From: Streptomyces sp. cg36
GTDB taxonomy: Bacteria; Actinomycetota; Actinomycetes; Streptomycetales; Streptomycetaceae
DNA: 64,000 bases
Assembly (NCBI RefSeq): GCF_041080675.1
Contig: NZ_CP163521.1
Span: 124,001 to 188,000 of the forward strand
Direction: 5' to 3'
The notes beneath the pieces were generated by a model. The model was not told where the DNA came from. It worked only from the letters and a program-made list of their open reading frames with translations, and made no database searches. The position numbers and the translations under genes are program-made. How positions within the stretch are numbered: the first letter of the stretch is position 1; every line of letters starts with the position of its first letter. Of this stretch, positions 34,013 through 42,730 are shown one piece after another.

Positions 34013-35157
34013 AGGGGGAAGGTCAGGCCGGGGCAGAGGACATGGACCACGGGAATCCCCAGGTCCGCACGGGTGTGGTCGACGACGAGCGGGGAGCGGC
34101 CGGTGGCGTCGAGGACTCTCGCGCAGAGCTCGTCGATCTCTTGGCGCAGGTCGACGACGGCGCGCGACTCGACCTTCTCGAAGTCGACGAGCGCCATGTG
34201 CTCACCGGGCCCGGCGGCGGGTTCGACCACCGTCGGCCCGCCGGGTCCCGCCATGGCGCGCCGGATGTCCCGGTACTCGTGCTCCTGGAGGTCGTCGCGT
34301 GATCCGGCGATGTAGGAGACGCGTACCTGCGCGGCTTCGGTGAGGGCCCGGCACAGTGCGACGTCCCGGTCCAGATGGCAGCCGAAGCCGTTGCGGGGCG
34401 AGGGGAAGCTCTCGTTCCAGACCGTGGCGCTGAAGGCGGGGACGCCCAGCGGCGAGGGCAGGGCGCCGATGACCACCTTCACCCCCGCCGCGCGGTACCG
34501 GTCGAGCAGGTCGCGGCTGTGGCCGTGCACCGTTTCGGGGTCCACGACCGACCAGGGGTCCGTTCCGAGCCGGGCCAGGGTGTCCCGCTCGATCACTTCG
34601 TACAGGGCGTGCAGGGTCGCCTCGTCCCGGGTGTTGCCGCTCGCCAGCCCGTTGGTGGTGCCCCGGAACACCGGCGGCTGCCAGCGGTCGGCGACCCGCA
34701 GGTCGATGGTGAGGCTGTCCAGCGGTACGAACGTGTCCGCCCCGTCGCTCAGCCGCCGCGCCCGGCGCAGGGCGACGCGGCTCGTGGGATCGAGGCAGTG
34801 GCGCGGGTGCAGGGTGAGCTCGTCCAGCCGGTAGCCCAGCTCGGGGGAGACCTCCCGCGCGGTCGCCACCCGGTCGGGGCGCACATCGAGGTGCTCGCCG
34901 TGCCAGCGTTCGATCGCCTCCATCGCGCCGGAGACCTTCGCCGATATCCGGTCGAGCCCTTTTCCCTGATAGACCGAGAGATAACGGCCGTTGGGGCGGA
35001 TCGCCTGGTACACCGGTATGCCGATGTCGTCCAGCCAGGTGATGTCGGCGACACGGGTGATGCCGAAGGCGGGGAGCAGCGGGGCGATCCGCTCCCAGGT
35101 CCGCTCCGGCGGGCATACGCGGTGCGTGCCCGTGAAATAGCTCTTCTGCCCGTTCAT
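34009..35157 (-). CDS. ycaO: YcaO-family peptide-modifying enzyme
   Basis: 382 residues from the ATG at 35157. YcaO ATP-site signatures are present: SGAMEAIERWHGE (about residues 75-87) and GNTRDEATLHALYEVIERD (about 173-191). A substrate/phosphate-binding C-terminal portion ends in LCPGLTFPL. There is no C-terminal PxPxP, as is usual for thioamide-type YcaO proteins. With TfuA it would phosphorylate a backbone amide and install sulphur. No azoline dehydrogenase or E1-like partner gene is nearby, which favours thioamide over azole formation. The substrate is presumably one or more of the precursors encoded directly upstream. Confidence 0.93.
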   Translation of the reverse strand: MNGQKSYFTGTHRVCPPERTWERIAPLLPAFGITRVADITWLDDIGIPVYQAIRPNGRYLSVYQGKGLDRISAKVSGAMEAIERWHGEHLDVRPDRVATAREVSPELGYRLDELTLHPRHCLDPTSRVALRRARRLSDGADTFVPLDSLTIDLRVADRWQPPVFRGTTNGLASGNTRDEATLHALYEVIERDTLARLGTDPWSVVDPETVHGHSRDLLDRYRAAGVKVVIGALPSPLGVPAFSATVWNESFPSPRNGFGCHLDRDVALCRALTEAAQVRVSYIAGSRDDLQEHEYRDIRRAMAGPGGPTVVEPAAGPGEHMALVDFEKVESRAVVDLRQEIDELCARVLDATGRSPLVVDHTRADLGIPVVHVLCPGLTFPL

Positions 35158-35283
35158 GGATGGGTTCCTGACTCCTGTTGCTCCTCGGCGCTCCTCCGAC
35201 TCCGCCTCCCCGGTACGGGGGTCCGCCCGGGCCCGGCGACGACCGGGCATGGCGGACCCCGCACCGGATCGGATCGCGCCGCG

Positions 35284-35394
35284 TCAGATGGCGGTCGACG
35301 AGGTGGTGACCGTCGTCAGCGTGATGGTGGTGGGGATCGCGTTGTTCTCGGTCTCGGCCTTGGCGTCCATGGCCTGCAGCTTGAGGATTTCCAT
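35284..35394 (-). CDS. RiPP precursor peptide 4 (36 aa)
   Basis: Leader MEILKLQAMDAKAETE, then a core-like stretch running from NNAIPTTITL to TTVTTSSTAI at the stop. AGGAGAA precedes the ATG. ILKLQ matches the class III lanthipeptide leader motif bound by LanKC. The core has nine Thr and two Ser and no Cys, so a thioether ring is impossible. It is the last precursor before the YcaO gene, 126 bp away. Confidence 0.85.
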   Translation of the reverse strand: MEILKLQAMDAKAETENNAIPTTITLTTVTTSSTAI

Positions 35395-35408
35395 GAGCGT
35401 TCTCCTGT

Positions 35409-35522
35409 TCAGACGGCGGTGCTGGTGGGAGGGGTGGTGGTGATGGTCACGCCGAGGACGACGGCGGGGTCCTCCTCGGTCTCGGCCTTGGCGTCCATGG
35501 CCTGGAGCTTGAGGATTTCCAC
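35409..35522 (-). CDS. RiPP precursor peptide 3 (37 aa)
   Basis: GTG start behind an AAGGAAGGA motif. The leader MEILKLQAMDAKAETEE is identical to its neighbours. The core begins DPAVVLGVTITTT and ends PPTSTAV. Six Thr and one Ser, no Cys. A Pro-Pro pair is unique to this copy. It lies 14 bp from precursor 4, so the genes are co-transcribed. Confidence 0.85.
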   Translation of the reverse strand: MEILKLQAMDAKAETEEDPAVVLGVTITTTPPTSTAV

Positions 35523-35560
35523 GGAATTCCTTCCTTTCCGCTGTGGTTCACAGCCGCGGT

Positions 35561-35677
35561 TCAGATGATGGTGGAGATGGTCGTCACGGTGACGACGGTG
35601 CTCACGCCGGTACCGGCCGCGTAGCTCTCCTCGGTCTCGGCCTTGGCGTCCATGGCCTGGAGCTTGAGGATTTCCAC
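35561..35677 (-). CDS. RiPP precursor peptide 2 (38 aa)
   Basis: GTG start; the same leader MEILKLQAMDAKAETEE. The core runs from SYAAGTGVSTVV to TVTTISTII at the stop, with three Ser, six Thr and many beta-branched residues. No Cys. The tail TVTT-x-x-T-I-I is shared with precursor 1. Confidence 0.85.
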   Translation of the reverse strand: MEILKLQAMDAKAETEESYAAGTGVSTVVTVTTISTII

Positions 35678-35709
35678 GGCGTTCCCCCTGTTCGGATCGG
35701 TGGGACGGA

Positions 35710-35826
35710 TCAGATGATGGTGACGACGGTCGTGACCGTGACGGCGCTGGTCGTGTGATGGACGGCAGCATGGTCTTCGTCGACGTCGACCGCTGCCTCC
35801 AGGGCCTGGAGCTTGAGGATCTCCAT
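35710..35826 (-). CDS. RiPP precursor peptide 1 (38 aa)
   Basis: ATG start with a strong AAGGAGGT. It is the most diverged leader: MEILKLQALEAAVDVDEDHA. The core begins VHHTTSAV and ends TVTTVVTII. Six Thr and one Ser, no Cys, with two adjacent His. It is closest to LanKC (82 bp from its stop) and first of the four precursors. Too short for default ORF calling; found by the repeated leader. Confidence 0.85.
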   Translation of the reverse strand: MEILKLQALEAAVDVDEDHAAVHHTTSAVTVTTVVTII

Positions 35827-35908
35827 CAGCTGGTACCTCCTTTCGGATGTGGCGGGGTGGCCCGGGACGCGGATCGGCCCGGGAAGCCTCGATGGGGGGC
35901 GGGCGGCC

Positions 35909-38389
35909 TCAGCCGGCGAGCAGCGGGGCCAGCAGGTCCACACCCAGGCGGGAGCTCTCCAGGGAGAGGAGGACGCCCGCGCTGCCGCTCGCGAAGTCCA
36001 TGGACAGGCGCATGAGGTTGTCGCCGGGGAAGGCGGCGCCGTCGTGGCAGGGAACGGCATAGCGCCACAGGTCGCCGGTCCGCTCGGTGACGGCGTCGCG
36101 GTCGGCGGGGTCGTTCAGGCGGGCCAGGGTGTAGGTCTGGCCCGCCAGCCCGTTGAGGAACCCGGGTGCGATCGCCAGTGGGGTCCGCGCGGCGGCACGG
36201 CACCGGTCGAGCGCTGCGGCGAGTTCGTCGTCGTGGCGGTGGGTGAGAAAGGCGCGCAGCGCGCGGGCGGTGCCGCAGGCGCCCGTGGCGAAGGAGACGG
36301 ACCCCGGGGTGCCGTCCGCCGCCAGGAGCCCGGCGTTGTGTACGTCGGAGCGCAGGGCCCGGGCCGCGAGGTCGAGCAGGTGCGCCTCGCCCGTGACCCC
36401 GTACAGGCTGGTCAGGAAGAGGGCGGCGCCCGCGCTTCCGGCGGTCGGGCCGGACCCTTGGGGGAGGCGGTCGGTGAGGTCGGCGGCGACGGAGGCGGCG
36501 ATGTCCCGTGCGGCGTCGAGGTGTCCGGGCTCCCCGCGGCGGGTGTGGAAGCCGATCAGGGAGAGCCCGGCGCCGGGCAGCCCCGTCAACAGGCCGAGCC
36601 CGTGCGGCCGTTGGCGGACGGCCCGGGCGAGGAGCGCGTCGGCGGCGTCGTGGTGGCCGAGGAGGTCGAGGACGGTGGCGGTGCCGTGCAGCCCGTCGAA
36701 CAGGCCGCTGGTGCCGGCGCGCGGGGGCCGCTCGACGGCCCGCAGGAGCCAGTCGGTCCACGCGCCGTCGACGGGTTGGCCGGTGGCGTGCAGGGCGTAG
36801 AGGACGCCCGCGGCGCCGTACTGGACGCCGGTGCCGCCGCCGGGCGCGGTGCTGCCGGGTGAGCCGGGGAAGAGCCGGTCGTCGCGGTCCGGCGTCGCCG
36901 ACGCGGCGATGGCGGTGGCGATCAGCCGTGCGCGGTCCTCGGGCGGCACGTCGGCGAGCGGGTGCGGCCGTGCCTCGTGGCCGCGGGCCCTGGCCAGATG
37001 CCGTGCGGCCCGGTGCGCGTAGCCGTCTGGCAGGGGGAAGTGCCGGTGGGCCCATGCGGCGAGTTGCGCGGGCTTGTCCGCGTCCAGCGGGCACAGGGCG
37101 AGCAGCGGCGCGAACAGGTTCAGCTTCAGCGCGTTCAGGGCGTGGGTGTCGACGTCGGTTCCGCGGGTGTGCCGCGGCGCGGCGAACCCCGCCGCGCCGT
37201 GCAGCCCCGTACGGGCCTCTCCCCTGCGGTACGCGGCCTCGGCGTCGATCAGCGTGATGCGGCCGTCGGGGCGCACGAGGACGTTGTTGCTGTGGACGTC
37301 ACCGAAGACGTACCCCCGGGTGTGGACCGCGGCCAGTGCCCGCTCGACCTGTCCGGCGATGTCCAGCGCCCATGCGGTGTGGGCCCGCAGGTCCTCGGCG
37401 GCGGCGTCGGGCCTGCGCAGCGGGTGGCGGGAGAGGACGGCTTCGGTCAGGGTCTGGCCCTCCACGTACTCCTGGGCCAGGAAGTGGTGCTCCCACAGCA
37501 CGTGGTAGCCGTACACCCGGGGCACGACGCCGGTGGGGGCGAGGGCGGCGAGCACGTCGTGTTCGCGCCGCAGCCGGGTGACGGCGTCCTCGCCCAGCCC
37601 GTCGGTGCCGGCGAGCGGGCGCGCCTCCTTCAGCACCACCTTGTCCCCGGTGGCGGGATCGGTGGCCAGGTACACACCGCCGCCGTTGGAGAACTGCAGC
37701 GGTTCCACGTCCGTGTACGGCATGTCCACATGGGTGGTCCGGGCGAACTCCTTGATGCGCTCGGAGACGAACACCGGCACGTCGACCCAGTCGGGTATCT
37801 CGAAGGCGGCGGTGCGCCGGTCGGGCACGAGCGTGCCGTCGGGCGCGGCGATCGCCATGACGGGCCTGCCGTCCCCGCCGGTGGTCCACCGCTCGGCGAA
37901 CCCTCCGTACCGCAGGAAGACGGGGCTGGTGTCGTTCCAGCGCAGGTCCGACAGGACGTACGGGCCCTCGAACCCGTCCAGGGCCCGTGCCAGTTCGCCC
38001 AGCAGGTCCTTCAGGTCGGCCTCGTCGGTGGGGTACAGGGCCAGGAACTTGCCCGCCGAACCCCGGTGCGCGTACTTGGAGCCGAACGCGCCCAGCAGCG
38101 CGCGGCTGCGCAGGTACTTGAAGTCCGTCCGCCGTCCGGCACAGATCGCCGCGGTCAGGTCGAGGATCCGCTGGGCGTTGTCCGGCGTCGCCGAGACGTG
38201 CACCTTCCAGCCCTGGGCGGGCAGCGGCCTGCCGTAGGTGACCCGGGTCCAGACGTCGTGCCCCGTGGTGAGGCGGCCGTCGCCGGTCCCGGGCGCGGCC
38301 CACCGGCTCTCCGCGTCGCCGACGCGCTCGGGCGAGTCGTAGAACAGCGGGTGCGCGAGAGCGTGCAGATCGAATCCGGTGAGTCCCAC
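35909..38389 (-). CDS. lanKC: Class III lanthionine synthetase-like LanKC
   Basis: 826 residues. AAGGAG about 8 bases upstream fixes the GTG at 38389. The lyase-like N-terminal domain has FGSKYAHRGSAGKFLALYP near 100-118. The kinase domain follows with VVLKE (Lys near 252), GDVHSNN (catalytic Asp near 363) and LIDAE (metal Asp near 380). The C-terminal cyclase-like barrel has repeated G-x-x-G motifs (YGAAGVLYAL, FDGLHGTATVL, LTGLPGAGLSL, FASGSAGVLLSL). The positions that carry zinc ligands in LanC are not Cys/His here, as in class III. It would phosphorylate and eliminate Ser/Thr. It is first in the operon with four precursors, YcaO and TfuA. Confidence 0.93.
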   Translation of the reverse strand: MGLTGFDLHALAHPLFYDSPERVGDAESRWAAPGTGDGRLTTGHDVWTRVTYGRPLPAQGWKVHVSATPDNAQRILDLTAAICAGRRTDFKYLRSRALLGAFGSKYAHRGSAGKFLALYPTDEADLKDLLGELARALDGFEGPYVLSDLRWNDTSPVFLRYGGFAERWTTGGDGRPVMAIAAPDGTLVPDRRTAAFEIPDWVDVPVFVSERIKEFARTTHVDMPYTDVEPLQFSNGGGVYLATDPATGDKVVLKEARPLAGTDGLGEDAVTRLRREHDVLAALAPTGVVPRVYGYHVLWEHHFLAQEYVEGQTLTEAVLSRHPLRRPDAAAEDLRAHTAWALDIAGQVERALAAVHTRGYVFGDVHSNNVLVRPDGRITLIDAEAAYRRGEARTGLHGAAGFAAPRHTRGTDVDTHALNALKLNLFAPLLALCPLDADKPAQLAAWAHRHFPLPDGYAHRAARHLARARGHEARPHPLADVPPEDRARLIATAIAASATPDRDDRLFPGSPGSTAPGGGTGVQYGAAGVLYALHATGQPVDGAWTDWLLRAVERPPRAGTSGLFDGLHGTATVLDLLGHHDAADALLARAVRQRPHGLGLLTGLPGAGLSLIGFHTRRGEPGHLDAARDIAASVAADLTDRLPQGSGPTAGSAGAALFLTSLYGVTGEAHLLDLAARALRSDVHNAGLLAADGTPGSVSFATGACGTARALRAFLTHRHDDELAAALDRCRAAARTPLAIAPGFLNGLAGQTYTLARLNDPADRDAVTERTGDLWRYAVPCHDGAAFPGDNLMRLSMDFASGSAGVLLSLESSRLGVDLLAPLLAG

Positions 38390-38897
38390 AGGATGTGCTC
38401 CTTGCGGATGGCGGCGGCGGTGGCCGGGGCGGCGGAAGCAATCCTGCGCCGCGCGCACAAAAGGGAAAATCCGCGATTACCCGGTCCCGGTCGTCCGGTC
38501 CCGGGTTCGCGCCTCATGGAGGTGCCGGGTGCGTGGGCCGCGTGAGGCGCCGGGCGCGTACGCCGTGGGGGTGCCGGGCTTGCGGCTTCGTGGAGCGAAC
38601 GGGGGCCCCGCGGGCGGGTGTTGGGCGCGTGAGGGCCGTGCTCCAGGCCGTTCCCTGACCAGGCGCCGCAGTGCTGCCCCATGCGCGGGCCGCGCGACGG
38701 GGCGGGTGGGGGCCGGGGCGCCGTCCGGGGAACCGGGGAGCCGGGGACCCGGGAGGTCTCGGGGCGGTGGTCACCCGGGCTGATGCTCACGGGCGGCCAC
38801 GCCGGTGCCCGTGGGCCGGTGGTCATCGGGGCCGGTGCTCACGGGCGGCGGTCACGCGGGCTGATGCCCGAGGGATGCCCGCCACCCACCCCGCCCC
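38390..38897. other. Upstream region of the RiPP operon
   Basis: This 508-bp gap contains the RiPP operon promoter at its left end, which is relatively AT-rich (AAAAGGGAAAAT near 38459-38470). Near 38770-38880 are imperfect repeats of GGCTGATGCTCACGGGCGG. No gene is supported. No cluster regulator is visible here. Confidence 0.4.
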
Positions 38898-40955
38898 TCA
38901 GAGCCGGTGGTCGTCCACCGCGTACGCGGACGTGTGGAGCGTCGCGTCCGGGGCCAGGCGGGCCAGGACCGGGCGGTTGGCGGCGTCCGTCGCCAGGGAC
39001 GCCGCGCCGACCACGGCGCCGGGGACGGTGCTCCACTGCGGGGCGCGGCCGGTGCCGAGGGTGGCCAGGCTCGTACCGCCGTCGTTGTTGCGGGCGGCCA
39101 GCAGCACCCCGCCGGGTATGGAGTGCAGGGCGAGCGGGCCGTAGCCGCGGCTGCCCAGGTCGATGTGTTCGTCGCGCCACGCACCGCCGCCGGCCGGGAG
39201 GGCGCGCACGAGCAGACGGGCGGTCCTGGCCTCGCGGTAGGCGAGCAGGAGCGAACCGTCGGGCCGCGCCAGCGCGGTCGGCGGGTCGGCCGGGGCGGGC
39301 AGGCCGGTGGGGACGAGGACGAGCGGCCCGTTCGGACCCTGCTGCGCCCAGTGGTGCACGGTGAGGTGGCCGGCGCCGAAGACGTGCACGGCTCCCTTGG
39401 CGTCGGTGACGGCGCTCAGCCCTTCCTGGACCTCGCCGCCGCCCAGGTTCGTCCAGTCGCTCCAGGTGCCGTTGGGCGCCTGCTTGCGTACGGAGACGGC
39501 CTTGGCCCAGTTGCGTACGAACAGCCAGGTGGTGCCGTCGGCGCCGCGGGTCACGACGGGGCCGCCGACCCGGCGGCCGTGGTCGGGGTCGCGGTCGGGG
39601 GCGCCCAGCGAGGACCAGGCGCGGAACTGCGCGCCCTTGCGCGGCTGTTCCGTGGTGACGATCTCGCGGCGGTTGTTCCCCGGGCCGGGGCCGAGGGCGA
39701 CGACGCGCTCGGCGAACAGCTGCCAGCGGCCGTCCTTCGTCAGCGAGGCCGTCAGCCCCGGCAGCAGTCCCGTGCCGGGCAGCAGCTTGGGGGCCGTCCA
39801 CTGTCCGCTGCCGCGTGCGGTCTCCTGCCACATCGCGGCCTGCCCGCCGAGGACGGCGAACGCGGTGAGCCGCCCGTCGGGGGCCTGCCGCAGCTGCGGG
39901 GCGGCGGTCGGGTAGCGCAGCGAGGTGCGCTGGAGCCAGCCGGTGCCGTACGAGCGGTCGCGGCCGACGTCGTAGTCGCCGCAGCCGCCGAACAGCTTGG
40001 CGTCGCACCCCTTGGGCGAGCCCCCGTAGGCGTTGAGGACGTCGGCCTTGTGGCGGACCAGCTGCGCGGGCAGGGCCTGCGGCCAGCGCTCGTTGTAGTA
40101 GCCGCGGAAGGCGGTGACGGCGTGCGGGGCGCGGTAGCGCTGGAGCGCGGCGTAGGTGAACAGCGCCGTGGCCGTGTGGTCGGGGTGGTCGGAGTAGCCG
40201 CGCTGGTCGTGGTGGGCGCGGTGCTTGGCGTCGCGGATCTGCATGTCCGGGTCCGGGTCCATGGTGCGCACGAGCGTGGGCCGGTAGCTGTTCAGGAGGT
40301 ACGTCAGCGCGTCTATCAGCCCGCCGCGGCTCACCTTGTGCGACGCCTGGACGGGGGAGCCGGTGCCGACCAGCGTCCGCGTGAGGATCCGGGGGTCGTT
40401 CCACAGCCGCTGAAGATCACGGTTGGCGGCCCGGCCGGGGAGCGCCGCGTGCTGGGCCACGCCGAGGAAGACGAGCCGTATGCCGGGGTGGTTGCTGAGG
40501 GCGTCCACCTCTACGGGCGTGCCGTCGGGCAGCGCGGTGGCCTGCCGCGTCCAGGGCGCCTTGGTGTCACCGGTCGCCATCAGCGCGTACGCCTGGCGCA
40601 GGCCCTGTCGGCGGGCACCGGCGTAGTCGGCGACATTGGGCTTGGGGGCCTTGCGGCCGGGAACCTTGTTGACGCCCTCGGCCTCGCCGCTGGTCACGTA
40701 GACGCTGACGAGCTGGTCGTTGGCGTCTATGGACTGCTGGAGCTCGGGGTTCATGAAGTACAGGTCGTCGTCCGGGTGGGCCACTATCTGCATGACCCGG
40801 ACCCCGCTCGCACCGTCCTGGGCGGCCTGCACCGTGCCGCGCTTGTTGACCGGCGCGGCGGCGAGCGAGGACGGACCGGGAGTGCAGCCCGATATCGCGG
40901 CGGTCAGAGCGAGGAGACCGACGGCGAGGGCGCGGCGAGCGGGCAGTGGCGGCAC
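38898..40955 (-). CDS. PIG-L family deacetylase lipoprotein with lectin-like repeat domain
   Basis: 685 residues. A lipoprotein signal ends ISGC (Cys near 24). The PIG-L/LmbE domain has the zinc motif AHPDDD near 59-64 and DHPDHTATAL further on. The C-terminal 330 residues are a repeated beta-propeller-like domain (LTAFAVLGGQAAMWQE, LTKDGRWQLFAERV, VTDAKGAVHVFGAG, TALARPDGSLLLAYRE). It likely acts on N-acetyl sugars at the cell surface. A paralogue lies at 50654-52819 in the opposite orientation. Confidence 0.88.
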   Translation of the reverse strand: MPPLPARRALAVGLLALTAAISGCTPGPSSLAAAPVNKRGTVQAAQDGASGVRVMQIVAHPDDDLYFMNPELQQSIDANDQLVSVYVTSGEAEGVNKVPGRKAPKPNVADYAGARRQGLRQAYALMATGDTKAPWTRQATALPDGTPVEVDALSNHPGIRLVFLGVAQHAALPGRAANRDLQRLWNDPRILTRTLVGTGSPVQASHKVSRGGLIDALTYLLNSYRPTLVRTMDPDPDMQIRDAKHRAHHDQRGYSDHPDHTATALFTYAALQRYRAPHAVTAFRGYYNERWPQALPAQLVRHKADVLNAYGGSPKGCDAKLFGGCGDYDVGRDRSYGTGWLQRTSLRYPTAAPQLRQAPDGRLTAFAVLGGQAAMWQETARGSGQWTAPKLLPGTGLLPGLTASLTKDGRWQLFAERVVALGPGPGNNRREIVTTEQPRKGAQFRAWSSLGAPDRDPDHGRRVGGPVVTRGADGTTWLFVRNWAKAVSVRKQAPNGTWSDWTNLGGGEVQEGLSAVTDAKGAVHVFGAGHLTVHHWAQQGPNGPLVLVPTGLPAPADPPTALARPDGSLLLAYREARTARLLVRALPAGGGAWRDEHIDLGSRGYGPLALHSIPGGVLLAARNNDGGTSLATLGTGRAPQWSTVPGAVVGAASLATDAANRPVLARLAPDATLHTSAYAVDDHRL

Positions 40956-41597
40956 GGGAGGTCTTTCACGGGTCGGCGGGCAGGCTTACGGGCGGTGCGC
41001 CGCCGCGCACGACTCCGGGACTTCCGGAGAGGCGCACATGGGCGGTGCGGCGGTCTGCCCGAGGCGCAGCACGGCGTGTCCCGGGCCGGCGGAGTACTGC
41101 TGGTCGAGCCGATCGGGTGGCGCTGGGTGCGAGCGACGTGGTGACGCTATAAAGCGCGCACGTAGGTGATCCATCGGCCATGTAACAGTTGTCCGGCTGC
41201 TGCCATGCGAAGTGGTTAAGGCGGGGGGTTGGGGGTGGTGTTGGGGGGTGGGGACGCGTGCGCGCCTCCGGGAACCCAAGCGAATACCGGACATAGTGGG
41301 TCACTTCGGGCGTGAGGTCTGACGGTGACGGCCGAGATGCTCCGGCGATCCGGGCGATCCGGGCGACCGCTCCCGAGCCTCCCCCTCTGCGCGGAGAGCG
41401 TCCCGGCGCGGGCCGCGAAGCGCCGCGCGCCGACCTGGACCCGGGCCGCCGGCCGGGCCGCGGTGCAGAGGTGCCGAAGGACGGGGCGCGCCCTCGGCGC
41501 CGCCGAACCGGCGCCGGACCGGAGTCACTGTTCCTTCTGGTGGGGGTGGACGGGCCACCGGCGGGCGGGTTTGGCGCAGGCGCGGGGGATGGTCTAG
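40956..41597. other. Intergenic region left of the IS element
   Basis: 642 bp with open frames on both strands but no family similarity or clear ribosome-binding site. It includes a GC-poor island near 41145-41215, a probable promoter for the leftward PIG-L gene. Confidence 0.35.
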
Positions 41598-42598
41598 GCG
41601 CTGTTTCTTGGATCATGTTCGGAGCCAGATGGTGAGGGCTGCGAGGGTGATGGTGCCGAGGTAGATGTAGGCCCGTTTCTCGTAGCGTGTGGCGACGGCA
41701 CGGAAGCCCTTGAGCCGGTTGATGGCACGTTCGACGGTGTTGCGTTTCTTGTAACGCTCGCTGTCGAAGCCGGTGGGACGGCCGCCCCGGGAGCCTCGGT
41801 TGTGCCGGTGACGCTGCTGGTCAAGACGTTCGGGGATGGTGTGGCGGATCCCGCGTCGTCGCAGGTAGCGGCGGTTCTTGCGGGAGGTGTAGGCCTTGTC
41901 CGCCAGGACACGGTCGGGCCGGGTGCGGGGTAGCCAACTCCGATACGGGGCACGGACAACCGCTCCAGCACACGCTCGAGTTGTGGGCCGTCACCGTAGT
42001 GACCAGGTGTCAGGACGAGACAGAGGGGCCGGCAGCGTCCGTCGGCGGCGAGGTGGACTTTGGTGGTGAAACCCCCGCGGGAACGTCCCAGGCACTCGCC
42101 GATCTGACCACCTCCTCCAGCCGGACGGCCAGTTTCCGAAGAACCGGATCGACCTGATTCGTCCCCGACGCGACCCCCTTTTGAGGAATCACAACGGGCG
42201 GCTCCTTCTTCGCACCGGCAGCATGCTGGTGAGCCCGCACCGTGGTGGAGTCCACCGACACGTCCCAGTCGATCCGCCCTTCGGCGTCCTCCGCAGCCTG
42301 CACCTTCGACAGCAGCATCGTCCACGTCCCATCCGCTGACCAGCGGCGATGACGTTTATAAACCGTCTCCCACGGCCCGAACCGCTCAGGCAGATCCCGC
42401 CACTGCACACCCGTCCGCACCCGGTACAACACCCCGTTGATCACCCGACGGTGATCACTCCACCGACCCCCACGAGCACCACCACGAGGCAAGAACGCCT
42501 CCAGCCGATCCCACTCCGCATTCGTCAGATCCCCACGACCCATACAGCCAGCGTGACCCCAACACCCCACACCTGTCAGGAGATCCAAGAAACAGCGC
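41598..42598 (-). mobile_element. IS5-family insertion sequence, 1001 bp
   Basis: The ends are perfect 17-bp inverted repeats (GCGCTGTTTCTTGGATC at 41598-41614, complement at 42582-42598). CTAG directly abuts both ends (41594-41597 and 42599-42602), the apparent target duplication. The size and transposase type fit the IS427 group. The transposase is broken by frameshifts (see next entry). The perfect ends suggest recent arrival, or mobility in trans. Confidence 0.92.
41613..42543 (-). pseudogene. IS5-family DDE transposase, frameshifted
   Basis: It starts MGRGDLTNAEWDRLEAFLP in frame 1 and includes the first catalytic Asp (WDVSVDSTTVRAH). The frame shifts near 42090-42150 into SRGGFTTKVHLAADGRCRP. 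It shifts again near 41935-41950 into VLADKAYTSRKNRRYL (second Asp) and ERAINRLKGFRAVATRYEK (Glu), ending at 41613. Two-ORF IS427 elements normally use one programmed frameshift. The second shift indicates inactivation. Confidence 0.85.
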
Positions 42599-42602
42599 CT
42601 AG

Positions 42603-42730
42603 ATTGGATCTTGTTGAGCTTGCAGTCGCCAACTGGGCAGCTGCGGGCCCGGCGTTGGTGGTCCAAGGAAAGGCGCCCCACTTCCTGTGGGGAGATGCAA
42701 GTGCAAGGCTTGCCCAGCGCTCTTTGACCG
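42603..42730 (+). ncRNA. Candidate noncoding RNA upstream of a strong terminator
   Basis: This 128-bp stretch immediately right of the IS ends in a perfect rho-independent terminator, but no convincing reading frame leads to it. It contains several complementary GC blocks (GGGCAGCTGCGGGCCCGGC, and CCCCACTTCCTGTGGGG near 42677-42693). A coding alternative in one frame (LAVANWAAAGPALVVQGK) has no known family. It may be an RNA whose 5' end the IS displaced. I cannot name a class. Confidence 0.3.

Noticed and set aside
35409..35771. Longer 120-residue reading frame covering precursor 3
   Set aside because: Its N-terminal part is antisense or out-of-frame sequence of precursor 2; the internal GTG with its own ribosome-binding site and the conserved leader define the real gene.
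35284..35826. Daptide or linaridin precursors
   Set aside because: Thr-rich, Cys-poor cores recall these classes, but their enzymes (aminotransferase and methyltransferase sets, or linaridin dehydration proteins) are absent; LanKC and the ILKLQ leader point to class III.
42603..42730. tRNA or known riboswitch
   Set aside because: No cloverleaf, T-loop or CCA-adjacent pattern; no TPP, cobalamin or SAM signature that I can recognise.
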